DNA of 64,000 nt from Algibacter mikhailovii (GTDB lineage: Bacteria; Bacteroidota; Bacteroidia; Flavobacteriales; Flavobacteriaceae), in assembly GCF_014651495.1 (NCBI RefSeq), contig NZ_BMWZ01000007.1, positions 224,198 to 288,197 on the forward strand, written 5' to 3'. The notes under the pieces are model-generated. The model did no database searches. It worked only from the letters and a program-made list of their open reading frames with translations, and was not told where the DNA came from. Made by a program: the position numbers and the translations under genes. Numbering within the stretch: the first letter of the stretch is position 1; each line of letters begins with the position of its first letter. Below, piece after piece: positions 9,564 through 19,108 of this stretch.

Positions 9564-11753
9564 TTATTCATCTCCTGGGTGATAACGCGATACAGCTCTT
9601 TTTAAAACATCTTCTTTGTAGAAAGGAACAGTTTTAAATTGCATATCAGCATAAGGCTGCGCTTGATCGTTAAAGTGTTTCGAATTTGGATGTCCACTTT
9701 GACCGCCAACTAACATTGATTTGGCTTTTACCTTGTCTCCAAATTCTACAACAGCAACAAAACTGTTACCTCTAGTGCCATAAAGTTTTTTAGTGGTTTT
9801 ATTAATTGAACCCCCATAGGCTGCTAAAGCTCCCCACCAGGCAGAAGCAAAGCCTATGGGAATACTTGGTTTATCATCATCAAATGTTAGATTTATTTCG
9901 CCATTTAATCTTTGGAACCGATTAACCTCACCCCATGGTATTTCCCAAAAACCAAAATCCTGCTCTAATTGAGAAATTGTTTGTTTGAAAAATTCTATTC
10001 TTTGCTCCAAAGGAGAAGCCTCACCGCAATAGGTAATGAATTCCATGCCTGAAAACCCCTTTGGCCACTCCGCTTTTTTGATAAATTGTACAGCATAGAA
10101 ATGAGCCAAGGTCATTGCCACTGATTCTTTAGAAGTTCTGTAATCCCATTGGCGTAGTATGTTAATGGGTGCGTTAAGAGATTCTGATTGGTCTAACTCA
10201 TCATAGGCTTTTATTAAACCCGGGATTAAAGCTTCAAAAGCTGGCAAATAAGAGTCATGTGCTAGTTCAATAAGATTGTCTATGGTATACCCCTTGCTTT
10301 TGGTGAGCAATGCTATGGCATGGACGCCGCGGAAATTCTCTTCATCTTCAGACATATAGTTGGGGTAGTCCTTTTTCTTTGGACTGAATTCGGCTGCGGC
10401 AGTGAAAGGCGTAGAATTGCAATTTTGGATCCAGCCATTTTCGGGATTGAGAATTAAGATGTTTTCATCAACGGTATGCAAGCCTTTCCAGTCGTTTTTT
10501 GGATTGCTGCCGTCTACCGGTTTGGTGTAATCAAAAACAGTGTCACGAACGGGAATGAAGTTACCATGAAAATAGGCAATATTACCTTCAGCATCTGCGT
10601 AAACCGTATTATTAGATGAATTCGTCCTTAAATTCATCATCTCTCTAAACCCTTTATAGCCGCTTTGTTTGGTTCGGGTATAAGATTGTTCTAAAGCCTT
10701 GGTTGGATTCCACATCATGGCTGTTGAAACCCATTGTTTGTCCTGCATGTGGGTGATAGGTCCGTGATGCGTATGGTATACCGGAAAACTTTTTTCTTTA
10801 AGCGTGTTTCCTTCTTTATATTTGAGACTGACTTCTGAAACGTTTACAGGTTTCCATTCATCGCCATATTTGTAAAATAGACCTTGCCCAGTTTTCTTTA
10901 TGATTTCTTTAAATTCATCCAGAATATCAGTGTATGTGGAGGTGTGCATCCAGCCAGTCTTTTCATTAAAGCCTTGGTATATAAAAAATTGTCCCCAGGT
11001 TACTGCACCGTATGCATTTAATCCTTGTTCGCTTACGGCATGAACTTCTCCCCTGAAATAAAAAGAAGTATGCGGGTTAATAAGTAGAAGGGGATTTCCA
11101 GACTGGGTTAGTTTTCCTGAAATAGCAATACCATTTGATCCTTTTGGCTCAGCCATTTCCTGCTGCTTTTGTAAGTCTAGGTCTTTGTTCAATGGGATGT
11201 CCATACCACTGTCATAGAACATTTTTAATTTTTTAGTTGATATGCGTTCAATATCTCCCCCTATAGAACCTTCGCTAAAATACATTGGCATCCAAGGTTC
11301 AAAATGGGTAATTAACTTTGGTTTTACATCGGGGTTGTTGTGCAAGTAAAAATTAATACCATCAGCAAAAGCAAGGCATAATTCTTTTAGCCATTCAGGG
11401 CTATTGTTATAGTTCTCTTTTGCCTGTTCTTGGGTCATAAAAAGCTTGGCTCTTAAATCACTATATAAGGCCTCAGCGCCTTCCACTTCAGCTAGTCTGC
11501 CTGTTGCCCAAATGTAATTTTGTTCCACACGATTAAAATCATCTTCACATTGCGCATACAGTAATCCAAAAACTGCATCAGCATCTGTTTTTCCGTAAAT
11601 ATGAGGGACACCAAAATCATCACGTATAATTTCTGTATTCGCTTGGTGTTTATGCCAACGTGCGTGATCATCATGAACTTGATTACTGTGTTCCTTATTG
11701 GAGCAATTGAATAATATCAGTGCTAAAACGAAATAGATTTGCTTTATAGCCAT
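9564..11753 (-). CDS. Penicillin acylase family N-terminal-nucleophile amidase, lipoprotein
   Basis: 729 residues with a lipoprotein signal (ALILFNC, Cys17). The Ntn-hydrolase signature is clear: the spacer ends in PKG and the predicted beta chain begins with Ser206 in GSNGIAISG, followed by NPHTSF and a WGQFFIYQGFNEKTGW segment that forms the oxyanion region. The chain is expected to self-cleave before Ser206 into alpha and beta subunits after export. Family members deacylate beta-lactams, N-acyl homoserine lactones, cyclic lipopeptides or other N-acyl amides. The branch with a short alpha chain and a GSN start resembles acylases of the aculeacin/quinoprotein type, but the substrate cannot be read from sequence. 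The start codon is followed directly by the signal sequence. A 420-base gap separates it from the divergent App1 gene. Confidence 0.87.
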   Translation of the reverse strand: MAIKQIYFVLALILFNCSNKEHSNQVHDDHARWHKHQANTEIIRDDFGVPHIYGKTDADAVFGLLYAQCEDDFNRVEQNYIWATGRLAEVEGAEALYSDLRAKLFMTQEQAKENYNNSPEWLKELCLAFADGINFYLHNNPDVKPKLITHFEPWMPMYFSEGSIGGDIERISTKKLKMFYDSGMDIPLNKDLDLQKQQEMAEPKGSNGIAISGKLTQSGNPLLLINPHTSFYFRGEVHAVSEQGLNAYGAVTWGQFFIYQGFNEKTGWMHTSTYTDILDEFKEIIKKTGQGLFYKYGDEWKPVNVSEVSLKYKEGNTLKEKSFPVYHTHHGPITHMQDKQWVSTAMMWNPTKALEQSYTRTKQSGYKGFREMMNLRTNSSNNTVYADAEGNIAYFHGNFIPVRDTVFDYTKPVDGSNPKNDWKGLHTVDENILILNPENGWIQNCNSTPFTAAAEFSPKKKDYPNYMSEDEENFRGVHAIALLTKSKGYTIDNLIELAHDSYLPAFEALIPGLIKAYDELDQSESLNAPINILRQWDYRTSKESVAMTLAHFYAVQFIKKAEWPKGFSGMEFITYCGEASPLEQRIEFFKQTISQLEQDFGFWEIPWGEVNRFQRLNGEINLTFDDDKPSIPIGFASAWWGALAAYGGSINKTTKKLYGTRGNSFVAVVEFGDKVKAKSMLVGGQSGHPNSKHFNDQAQPYADMQFKTVPFYKEDVLKRAVSRYHPGDE

Positions 11754-12176
11754 AATTTTAGAGGGATTACTGTATTGGCATATTTTGCCGGTAAAGTCCT
11801 TAAAGTTAACTAAGAAATCGCAGAAAGAAAATTTCAGTGGTATTTTAGTTTTAATGCCTAATAAATTAGCATCGATATTATGGACTGTTTTAATATGACA
11901 TAATTCCTGATTTTTGATTTCAAAATGTTATTGGATTTCTTATTAAATTTTCTTTACACCCCTCTGTATTTGCTCAGGTAAGGCATGCAAAAAAATCAAT
12001 GCCTAAATTTTGCTTAATTAAGTGTTATTAATTCGTAATTTCACATGAGTACTAAAAGGTCTTTTTGGGTGTTTATAAAAAACAAAGTGAATGGTCTTTG
12101 TATTAAGAACAGAAATTGGACCAACGCACATGCCAAATGATCTCTAAATAAGTATTCATAATTTCATTTAAACAAT
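11754..12176. other. Divergent intergenic region, penicillin acylase / App1
   Basis: 423 bases with no convincing gene on either strand. It must contain the promoters of the acylase gene (leftward) and the App1-kinase pair (rightward). A 6-bp inverted repeat, AGGCAT (11981-11986) and ATGCCT (11999-12004), encloses an A-rich loop and is followed by TAAATTTTG, which resembles but does not exactly match the Bacteroidota -7 element. I cannot assign a start point. Confidence 0.4.
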
Positions 12177-13121
12177 ATGCCTTTTATTCCGCAAATATCG
12201 GTAGTCTCCTATAAGTCAAGGACTATTATTAGTGGATTAATATTGAATACGCCATATAAAAAAAAGCGACAAACCGGACTTCTTAATACACTAAGAGGTG
12301 TTCTTAGCTCTTATAAAAAACCATTGCTTAAAAACCAGGAGATTACAGTTTTCATAGATAATAACAGCTATGTAGTAAAGACTAATGGCCATGCTGTTTT
12401 TGAAGTTGAATTGAATATTTCCTTTGACAAGGCACCTAATGTTCGTGTTTGGTATCAAGAAGAAGAATTACATATCCATCAGAATTACCCCATTTTTTTT
12501 AAATATTCAGATACGAGATTCGCTATAATTTCTGATATAGATGATACCATTCTGGTTTCTCATACGGCTAGTTTTTTTCAAAGAATAGGTGTGCTAAGTT
12601 TTATTCCTCCCGCAAAAAGAAAACCCATTGATTTTACTCAAAAATTGTTAAAATTGGTAGAATTGAATGATATTAACATGTTCTATGTTTCTAAAAGTGA
12701 GCGAAATTTGTTTGATGTTTTAACTACCTTTATTCAAAAACAAGCATTGCCTAAAGGCGTTCTGTTTTTAACACCATATTTAAATTTACGTGAACTTACA
12801 AAAAGAAAGAAAGGAAAGGATTTTAAACTGGACAGAATTGAATTTATCTTAAAGCATTCAAGTGATAAGAAATTTGTTTTGATTGGAGATGATACTCAAA
12901 AAGACATGGAGGTTTATGAAGTGATATCTAGAAAATATAAGAATCAGATTGTTAGAATTTATATTCACCAAACAAGATCAAGAATTAATTCGCGGAAACA
13001 ATTACTTTGGAAAAAGCTTAAATCAACTTTTCCAAATGCCGTTTATTTTAATGAAAGCACAGATATAGTTAAGGAGATCGATCTCCTCAGAAATTTAATT
13101 ACAAATAAAGCAGAGTTATGA
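12177..13121 (+). CDS. App1-type phosphatidate phosphatase (DUF2183)
   Basis: 314 residues, no signal peptide. The catalytic motif DIDDTIL at 120-126 is the DxDxT signature of haloacid-dehalogenase-type phosphatases in the App1 family. It is followed by an FYVSKSERN segment (App1: S/T-x-SP-x-N region) and by KFVLIGDDTQKD, the third HAD motif that binds magnesium. Residues 50-110 form a beta-sandwich domain typical of bacterial App1 proteins. In yeast App1 converts phosphatidic acid to diacylglycerol; that activity is inferred here. The stop codon overlaps the ATG of the lipid kinase gene by four bases (ATGA), a strong sign of translational coupling. Confidence 0.85.
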   Translation: MPFIPQISVVSYKSRTIISGLILNTPYKKKRQTGLLNTLRGVLSSYKKPLLKNQEITVFIDNNSYVVKTNGHAVFEVELNISFDKAPNVRVWYQEEELHIHQNYPIFFKYSDTRFAIISDIDDTILVSHTASFFQRIGVLSFIPPAKRKPIDFTQKLLKLVELNDINMFYVSKSERNLFDVLTTFIQKQALPKGVLFLTPYLNLRELTKRKKGKDFKLDRIEFILKHSSDKKFVLIGDDTQKDMEVYEVISRKYKNQIVRIYIHQTRSRINSRKQLLWKKLKSTFPNAVYFNESTDIVKEIDLLRNLITNKAEL

Positions 13122-14023
13122 AAATATTACTTGTTGTAAATCCAATATCAGGCGGTGTAAACAAAGAGCCGTTTTTAAATAGTGCTAGAAACATTTGTGA
13201 AAAATATGGTGTTGATTATGAGGTTTTTAAAACTACTGGTGAGAATGATTTAGAAAATTTACAATTAATCTTGCCTAAGATAAAACCAGATAAAGTGTTA
13301 TCCGTTGGTGGTGATGGAACCACATTATTTACTGCGATAGCATTATTAAATACAGATTATCCCTTGGGAATTATCCCGCTGGGCTCCGCAAATGGTATGG
13401 CTACAGAATTATTTGTAAACCCAGACCCCATAGAGGCTTTTAAAGATGTCTTGCTATCTGATGTTGTTGAAGGTCTTGATTTAGTAGTAGTGAATGATGA
13501 ACATTACTCTATCCATATTGGAGACGTAGGTGTAAATGCTAGTATAGTTGAATCTTATGAAAAAGATAAGAATAGAGGGATGGCTACCTATGCAAAATAT
13601 TTTCTTGAAGCGTTACAGAATTTAGAGCCATTTAAGTTTTCTATAACGGCTAACGGAGAAACTATTAATGAGTCGGGGTTAATGGTTGGTATTTGTAATT
13701 CTAGAAAATACGGGACAGGAATTCCATTAAATATTGATGGTAATCCCATGGATGGAAAATTTGAGATCGTGGTTGTACAAAAAATCAATTCGAGTACATT
13801 ATTAAAAGCAGGCCTGTCTAAATTTGATGAAAACTTTTATGATAGTCAGAATAGTATATCTATTTCTACCACAAAGGCAATTATTAAGTTTCAAGAACCT
13901 AGATTGTTGCAATTAGATGGTGAGGTTATTGGTAAGTTTTTAGAATTGAAAACAGAAATAAAACCCGGAGCTGTAAAATTGATAACACATCATGATAACG
14001 CGTTCCTTAAAGCGGATTCATAA
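13118..14023 (+). CDS. Diacylglycerol kinase-family lipid kinase
   Basis: 301 residues, cytosolic. The N-terminal DAGK catalytic domain begins VNPISGG at 8-13 and carries the nucleotide-binding GGDGT loop at 64-68. PLGSANGMA at 87-95 takes the place of the usual PxGTxNDxA, so threonine and aspartate are changed to serine and glycine/methionine, as in several sphingoid/diacylglycerol kinase relatives. The C-terminal beta domain includes LDGE near 267-270. It phosphorylates a lipid hydroxyl, most simply diacylglycerol to phosphatidic acid; a ceramide or long-chain-base substrate is also possible. Its start codon lies inside the stop of the App1-type phosphatase gene, so the two opposing lipid activities are made together. 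Confidence 0.83.
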   Translation: MKILLVVNPISGGVNKEPFLNSARNICEKYGVDYEVFKTTGENDLENLQLILPKIKPDKVLSVGGDGTTLFTAIALLNTDYPLGIIPLGSANGMATELFVNPDPIEAFKDVLLSDVVEGLDLVVVNDEHYSIHIGDVGVNASIVESYEKDKNRGMATYAKYFLEALQNLEPFKFSITANGETINESGLMVGICNSRKYGTGIPLNIDGNPMDGKFEIVVVQKINSSTLLKAGLSKFDENFYDSQNSISISTTKAIIKFQEPRLLQLDGEVIGKFLELKTEIKPGAVKLITHHDNAFLKADS

Positions 14024-14144
14024 GAGTATTTTCGCTTAGTTAATGTTTTTTCCAATGCACAACTGGGCCTTATCATGAGTAGCACAGAGGTTGTGAATTT
14101 CATCTAAAAGGTCATTTATGTTCTAAGAAACAAAGAAAATCCAA

Positions 14145-14173
14145 TTGTAAAATACTGAAAACCTTTATCTTTA
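14145..14173 (+). promoter_or_regulatory. Candidate promoter of the exported amidohydrolase
   Basis: TTG at 14145-14147, an 18-base spacer and TATCTTTA at 14166-14173 fit the Bacteroidota housekeeping pattern TTG-N17..23-TAnnTTTG, with one mismatch in the last base. The amidohydrolase ATG follows 21 bases later, giving a short leader. This suggests the gene can be transcribed apart from the App1-kinase pair. Confidence 0.4.
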
Positions 14174-14194
14174 AAATTAGAAATTTCCGTAGCC

Positions 14195-15763
14195 ATGATA
14201 AAAACTAAACTTTGCTTATTTATTGCCTGCTTTTTTACGCTCTTATTACAGGCCCAAGAGAACTATTTGGGAGAAGGCCCTTTTGACCAATTAATAATAC
14301 GCGGCGTTACTTTGATTAATGGTGATGGGTCACCTCCAATATCGCCAGTTGATATTGTAGTTGAAAATAATAAAATTGTAAAAATACAAGTTGTGGGCTA
14401 CCCCGATGTTGAGATTAAAGACAGTGATAGACCAAAACTAATACAAGGCGGTAAAGAATTGGATGCTTCTGGTATGTATTTATTACCTGGTTTTGTAGAT
14501 ATGCACGGGCATATTGGAGGAGATGCACAGGGTGCAGATCCAGAATATGTGTTTAAACTATGGATGGCTCACGGTATTACTACTATAAGGCAACCTAGCG
14601 GAAGAAGTGCCGAAGAGGTTTTAGAGTTGAAAAACAAAAGTAAGACCAATGAAATCGTTGCACCTAGAATCTTTGGGTACACAGGTTTTGGTAGTGGCGC
14701 TAAAAATGGAATTAAGACGCCTGAAGAAGCACGTGAATGGGTTAGAGAAAATGCCAAAAAAGGAGCAGATGGTATTAAGTTTTTTGGGGCAGAACCTGAA
14801 ATTATGAGCGCTGCATTAGATGAAAACAAAAAATTAGGCTTAGGCTCGGCATGCCATCATGCCCAATTAAGTGTTGCCAGATGGAATGTCTTGCACTCCG
14901 CAAGAGCGGGTTTAACCTCTATGGAACATTGGTATGGTTTGCCTGAAGCACTATTTGAAGATAGAACAATACAGAATTACCCCTTAGATTATAATTATCA
15001 AAATGAACAGGATCGTTTCGAAGAAGCAGGTAAGTTATGGGCGCAAGCGGCCAAACCTCATTCAGAGCATTGGAATAAGGTTATGAATGAATTACTTGAT
15101 CTAGATTTCACTATAGATCCTACTTTTAATATATATGAAGCCAGTAGGGATTTACATAGAGCCAGACGAGCAGAGTGGCACGAAGACTATACATTGCCGT
15201 CATTATGGGAATTCTATGAGCCAAGTAAAATTTCGCATGGATCGTATTGGCACAATTGGGGTACAGAACAGGAGGTGGCCTGGAAAAAGAACTATCAGCT
15301 TTGGATGACGTTTATAAATGAATATAAAAACAGAGGCGGTAGGGTGACCACTGGGTCTGATTCTGGGTTTATTTATCAATTGTATGGCTTTGCATACATT
15401 CGGGAATTAGAACTTTTAAGGGAGGCCGGATTCCATCCATTAGAAGTTATAAGAGCGGCGACATTAAATGGTGCCGAAGCTTTGAACTGGGATGATAAAA
15501 TAGGTTCCATTCAAGTTGGGAAAATGGCTGATTTTGTTATTGTGGATGAAAATCCGTTGAAAAACTTAAAAGTCCTCTACGGAACAGGGGCTGTTCAATT
15601 GACAAAAGAAAACCAAATTATTCGGGCAGGCGGAGTAAAATACACTATTAAAGATGGTGTTATTTATGATGCTAAACGGTTACTGCTAGATGTTAAAAAT
15701 ATGGTAGATGATGAAAAGAAAAAACTGAACTGGAAACTTTCACAACCTGGTGTGACCAATTAG
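14195..15763 (+). CDS. Exported amidohydrolase
   Basis: 522 residues with a signal peptide at 1-20 (cleavage after LLLQA). The amidohydrolase-superfamily barrel begins with a small beta domain (LIIRGVTLINGDG). Metal ligands are visible as GFVDMHGHIGG with His104 and His106, a GIKFFGAE strand, CHHAQLS as the third histidine site, SMEHWYG as the fourth and TTGSDSGF with the catalytic aspartate. The last strand ends with GKMADFVIVDENPL. This is the imidazolonepropionase/prolidase-like branch that hydrolyses cyclic or acyl amides, and it acts in the periplasm or outside. A long insertion between residues 260 and 385 is rich in Trp and Glu. It faces the convergent M61-amidohydrolase fusion gene across only 100 bases. 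Confidence 0.82.
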   Translation: MIKTKLCLFIACFFTLLLQAQENYLGEGPFDQLIIRGVTLINGDGSPPISPVDIVVENNKIVKIQVVGYPDVEIKDSDRPKLIQGGKELDASGMYLLPGFVDMHGHIGGDAQGADPEYVFKLWMAHGITTIRQPSGRSAEEVLELKNKSKTNEIVAPRIFGYTGFGSGAKNGIKTPEEAREWVRENAKKGADGIKFFGAEPEIMSAALDENKKLGLGSACHHAQLSVARWNVLHSARAGLTSMEHWYGLPEALFEDRTIQNYPLDYNYQNEQDRFEEAGKLWAQAAKPHSEHWNKVMNELLDLDFTIDPTFNIYEASRDLHRARRAEWHEDYTLPSLWEFYEPSKISHGSYWHNWGTEQEVAWKKNYQLWMTFINEYKNRGGRVTTGSDSGFIYQLYGFAYIRELELLREAGFHPLEVIRAATLNGAEALNWDDKIGSIQVGKMADFVIVDENPLKNLKVLYGTGAVQLTKENQIIRAGGVKYTIKDGVIYDAKRLLLDVKNMVDDEKKKLNWKLSQPGVTN

Positions 15764-15862
15764 GGCTGAAACCAATTTATAGCCCAGTTTGAACTTTAGG
15801 ATAGTTTAATACCCTGGCATCTAAGAAGAGTGCACTTGCTTCTTTCAAGTGTTTACCTTGAT

Positions 15863-18787
15863 TTATCTTTTTACGGTATTGTAGTTGGCAACTTCCTCTA
15901 AAAACTTGTCCAATTGCGTTCTGTTATACCACGTGCCTTTTAGCATTACTCCATGAATATCTTGAGTGTTTTTTATATCCTCAAGTGGGTTTCTGTTTAA
16001 TAAAACTAGGTTGGCATTTTTTCCCTCTGCGATGGTGCCTTCCATGGAAATGATATTTAAATACCTAGAGGCGTTTACAGTACTAGCTTTCAATATTTCA
16101 TAAGGTTCTAGTCCGGAATCTTGTAAAAATTCAAACTCTTTATGTATAGAAAACCCTGGTACTACCATACCAAAGGTATCGCTTCCTGTAAGCAGAGGCA
16201 CTTGATGTTCGTTTAATATTTTAGTGAACTTTTTCATCCAGTCAAAGAAGTTTTCAAAAAAGAGATCTGAATCTATTCCTACAATTTGTATGCCTTTTAG
16301 ATCTGCTCTATAATGGTTCTTTTCTGTTAGGTATTTTTCATATTCGCCGCGTGTTAAGTAATTCGATTTAGGGTGTTTTTGAAGAAGGGCAAATTTCTCC
16401 TCATCAAGGTACTGTAAAATCATTTCAAAAATCACCAAGGTTGGCGCTACATATACACCGCTTTCTTTTACTTGTCTTGCCGCCTTGTTTAGATAATCTA
16501 TATCATGGATTAATATTTTTGAATTTTCAAAAAGATCGACGTTTTCATAGACATTGCCTTCTTGAAAGATATAAATAAACTCCTCTACATGCTCAATAGA
16601 TTTCATTCTCAGTGAAAATTCCAATGGTAAATTATGTTGCCCATGACCAATAACCGTAATGTCATGTTTATAGGCTTCATCAAGTAGCTTTAAGTAGTTT
16701 TCTTTTGGAATATCTACTCCATCCCCAATTTTAAGAAAGTTGTATTTTTTCTCTTTATGTTCTCTAACAATGCGCTCTATGTCCTCAAAGGTTTTCAATT
16801 GATCATAACTTAAATAAGGCCCTGTAGTAAAATAGTTTGGCCCTAAAATCTCGCCTTGTTTTGTTTTTTCTCTAATGGTTACATGGTCTTGGCCTCCATA
16901 TTCGGCCATATTTCTTGCAATGGTAATGCCATTGGCAAGGAGTAATTTGAATTCGTTTTCAATAGGGCTTTTTTTATCTCGCCAATGATAGTGCATTTCA
17001 GATAAACCCGGAATTAGATATTTATCAGTAGCATCTATAACAAGGTCAGCCACGTGTTTTGGTGCTGTTTTCGTTGAGGTTATGCTGGTTATTTTGCCAT
17101 CTACTACAACAACAGTTTGATCATTTAAGACTTCGTTTGTAGTCATTGGGATGACATTGGCATGCTCAAATACAACAGTAGAGCTGAATTTGTTCAACCA
17201 ATGACGTCTTATTTTCAGTTGTTGGTCTGTACTATTTTCATACGCTGATAGTTTGCCGTCCTTGTAATTAAGACCAACCATATCAAAATAGGTTTGATAG
17301 GGTATGGCTGCACTTCCTTCAACATAGTTTTTTAAGAATTCACCGATAGACGGTTTCGTCAGCGCTGTTATTTCATCGAGCAAATAATCATCTTCAAAGG
17401 GGGTGTTTTTCCCATAGGTTTTAGAAAGCGTTTTCATTAAATCCAATAGACCTTGCTCACCATGACTTTCTTTTCGAATTAAAATATCTAAACACATGCC
17501 TATTAAAGCACCTTTTTGGTAGACATTTGGATAGTTGTTGCTGTATGGTTCTAGGAGTATGTTTTCACTCATCTCAGTAGAACTCATGGTATCATCATAG
17601 CGTTTCGAGCGCTTTATTTTATTAGTAATAACCTTATAGAACTGCTCCTCAGTAATTAGCCCTTGGTCTATTTTAAACAGTTTAGAAAAATACTCTGTCA
17701 CACCCTCATACAACCACAAATGTTTTGAAAAACTTGGGCTGTGATAATTAAAGTTATGAATATCTTCAGAGTGAATGCTTAATGGGGTAATGGTATGTAA
17801 GAACTCATGAGAGATAAAGTATTTTAAATCGCTATATAAGTCTTCTTTAGCAGTGTTTTCAGGCATTACCATAACTGTAGATGTATGGTGTTCTAAGGCA
17901 CCGTAGTCTTCTGGGTTGATTTCCGTACCGTCAAAAAAGTAGATGTGAATATCATATCGCGACGTAGTAGTCCCATAGTTTTTTAAATATTCTACTTGAG
18001 ATTTCATGGTGTTTTCAACCACTTCTTTGATCTCTTTGGCCGTATAGATATTGTTAGGGGAGTAGGTGCTAATCACAATTTCTATATCCTTGATTTTAAA
18101 TTTTTCAATATCAATATGGCCATACATGATCGGGTTGTCTATAACCTCAAAATAGCGCGTAGCAGAGAATGTGTTAACAACGGTTTTGTTGTTGGCGTTT
18201 TTTGAACTGGATTCTAAAGGCAGGGCTGTCGCGTACTTATAACTTTCTGGAGCATTAATTTTAATTTGGTAGTTATTATTTTCTAAACCTTTAAAATAGC
18301 CTATGAAACCGTGGAGGTTCAGTACATAGTTGTCTGGATCTATATTGGTGCCGGCAGGAAATTGCGGGATATTATCAAATTCACCTTCTTTAAGATCGTA
18401 GGTGTCTTGAACGAGATAGGTGATTGAAGAGAGTTTATTTGCTTTGTCAATTTTCCATGAATTGACATCAGTTTTAGAGACTTTTAGTGCCTTTCCTTTT
18501 TTGTCAAATGCTTTAAAATCATGAACAAATCTTCCAAAATCGCTAATGGCATAGGTGCCTTGAACCACCTTTGGCAGTCTATAAATCATTGATTTACTTG
18601 CTATACCATCAAAACTAATGGTTACAGGAACCATATCGTCTTTTACCTGGTTTAAATTTATTTCACTGTAAATTACAGGCGTTTTATCTACAGGGTTGTT
18701 TTTGGCTTCTGAAGGCAAAGCGCTTAGAAAGTATATTAAGACAATTAGGTTTTGGAAAAGGGATTTCGTTTGAATTAATTTTTTCAT
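15863..18787 (-). CDS. Fusion of M61-type peptidase and amidohydrolase, exported
   Basis: 974 residues with a signal peptide (residues 1-28). Residues 35-520 are an M61 glycyl-aminopeptidase-like unit: an N-terminal beta domain with PKVVQGTYAISDFGRFV, the zinc motif HEFLH at 327-331 and the third ligand in WLYEGVTEYF with Glu361. M61 proteins normally continue into a PDZ domain; here the chain instead enters an amidohydrolase barrel from about residue 545. The barrel has the HxH pair at His599/His601 (SEMHYH), KIG with Lys686, IGHGQH with His715, IEHVEEF and TGSDTFG with the catalytic aspartate, then a closing NANLVLLNRNPL strand. All catalytic residues of both halves appear intact, so the protein could cut a peptide and then an acyl or cyclic amide in sequence. 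No frameshift is needed to explain the join. Confidence 0.8.
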   Translation of the reverse strand: MKKLIQTKSLFQNLIVLIYFLSALPSEAKNNPVDKTPVIYSEINLNQVKDDMVPVTISFDGIASKSMIYRLPKVVQGTYAISDFGRFVHDFKAFDKKGKALKVSKTDVNSWKIDKANKLSSITYLVQDTYDLKEGEFDNIPQFPAGTNIDPDNYVLNLHGFIGYFKGLENNNYQIKINAPESYKYATALPLESSSKNANNKTVVNTFSATRYFEVIDNPIMYGHIDIEKFKIKDIEIVISTYSPNNIYTAKEIKEVVENTMKSQVEYLKNYGTTTSRYDIHIYFFDGTEINPEDYGALEHHTSTVMVMPENTAKEDLYSDLKYFISHEFLHTITPLSIHSEDIHNFNYHSPSFSKHLWLYEGVTEYFSKLFKIDQGLITEEQFYKVITNKIKRSKRYDDTMSSTEMSENILLEPYSNNYPNVYQKGALIGMCLDILIRKESHGEQGLLDLMKTLSKTYGKNTPFEDDYLLDEITALTKPSIGEFLKNYVEGSAAIPYQTYFDMVGLNYKDGKLSAYENSTDQQLKIRRHWLNKFSSTVVFEHANVIPMTTNEVLNDQTVVVVDGKITSITSTKTAPKHVADLVIDATDKYLIPGLSEMHYHWRDKKSPIENEFKLLLANGITIARNMAEYGGQDHVTIREKTKQGEILGPNYFTTGPYLSYDQLKTFEDIERIVREHKEKKYNFLKIGDGVDIPKENYLKLLDEAYKHDITVIGHGQHNLPLEFSLRMKSIEHVEEFIYIFQEGNVYENVDLFENSKILIHDIDYLNKAARQVKESGVYVAPTLVIFEMILQYLDEEKFALLQKHPKSNYLTRGEYEKYLTEKNHYRADLKGIQIVGIDSDLFFENFFDWMKKFTKILNEHQVPLLTGSDTFGMVVPGFSIHKEFEFLQDSGLEPYEILKASTVNASRYLNIISMEGTIAEGKNANLVLLNRNPLEDIKNTQDIHGVMLKGTWYNRTQLDKFLEEVANYNTVKR

Positions 18788-19108
18788 TGACTAGTAACGT
18801 TATTCGCTTTTGAACTTTAATATTATAGAACGGCTTTCAAAGTCCAACATCTCAATAAAATAAAGCTTTGCCATATTGAAATTGGAAAACAAGTAGTCTT
18901 CATGTTTTTAATTCATGAGGTTACTTTTTGAACAATGACCACAGGTTTAAATGGATGGTTGTACTAATTTTAAAATACCATATGCGGTGTTTTGAAGGCT
19001 AAATATAGGCGTATTCCTATTTTGTTGTATCAGATAATTGAATTTTTCTGGTGACTTTTTTGTTGGAGCCTTACAATAAAAGTTTGATTAAGGTGAAAAC
19101 CTGATTTT
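18788..19108. other. Intergenic region without recognised feature
   Basis: 321 bases between the OsmC gene and the M61-fusion gene, both on the minus strand. No open frame with coding character and no strong hairpin were seen. It should contain the promoter of the fusion gene. Confidence 0.4.

Noticed and set aside
15764..15800. GGGCT...AGCCC inverted repeat between convergent genes
   Set aside because: Only 5 bp with a long loop and no T-run; too weak to call a terminator.
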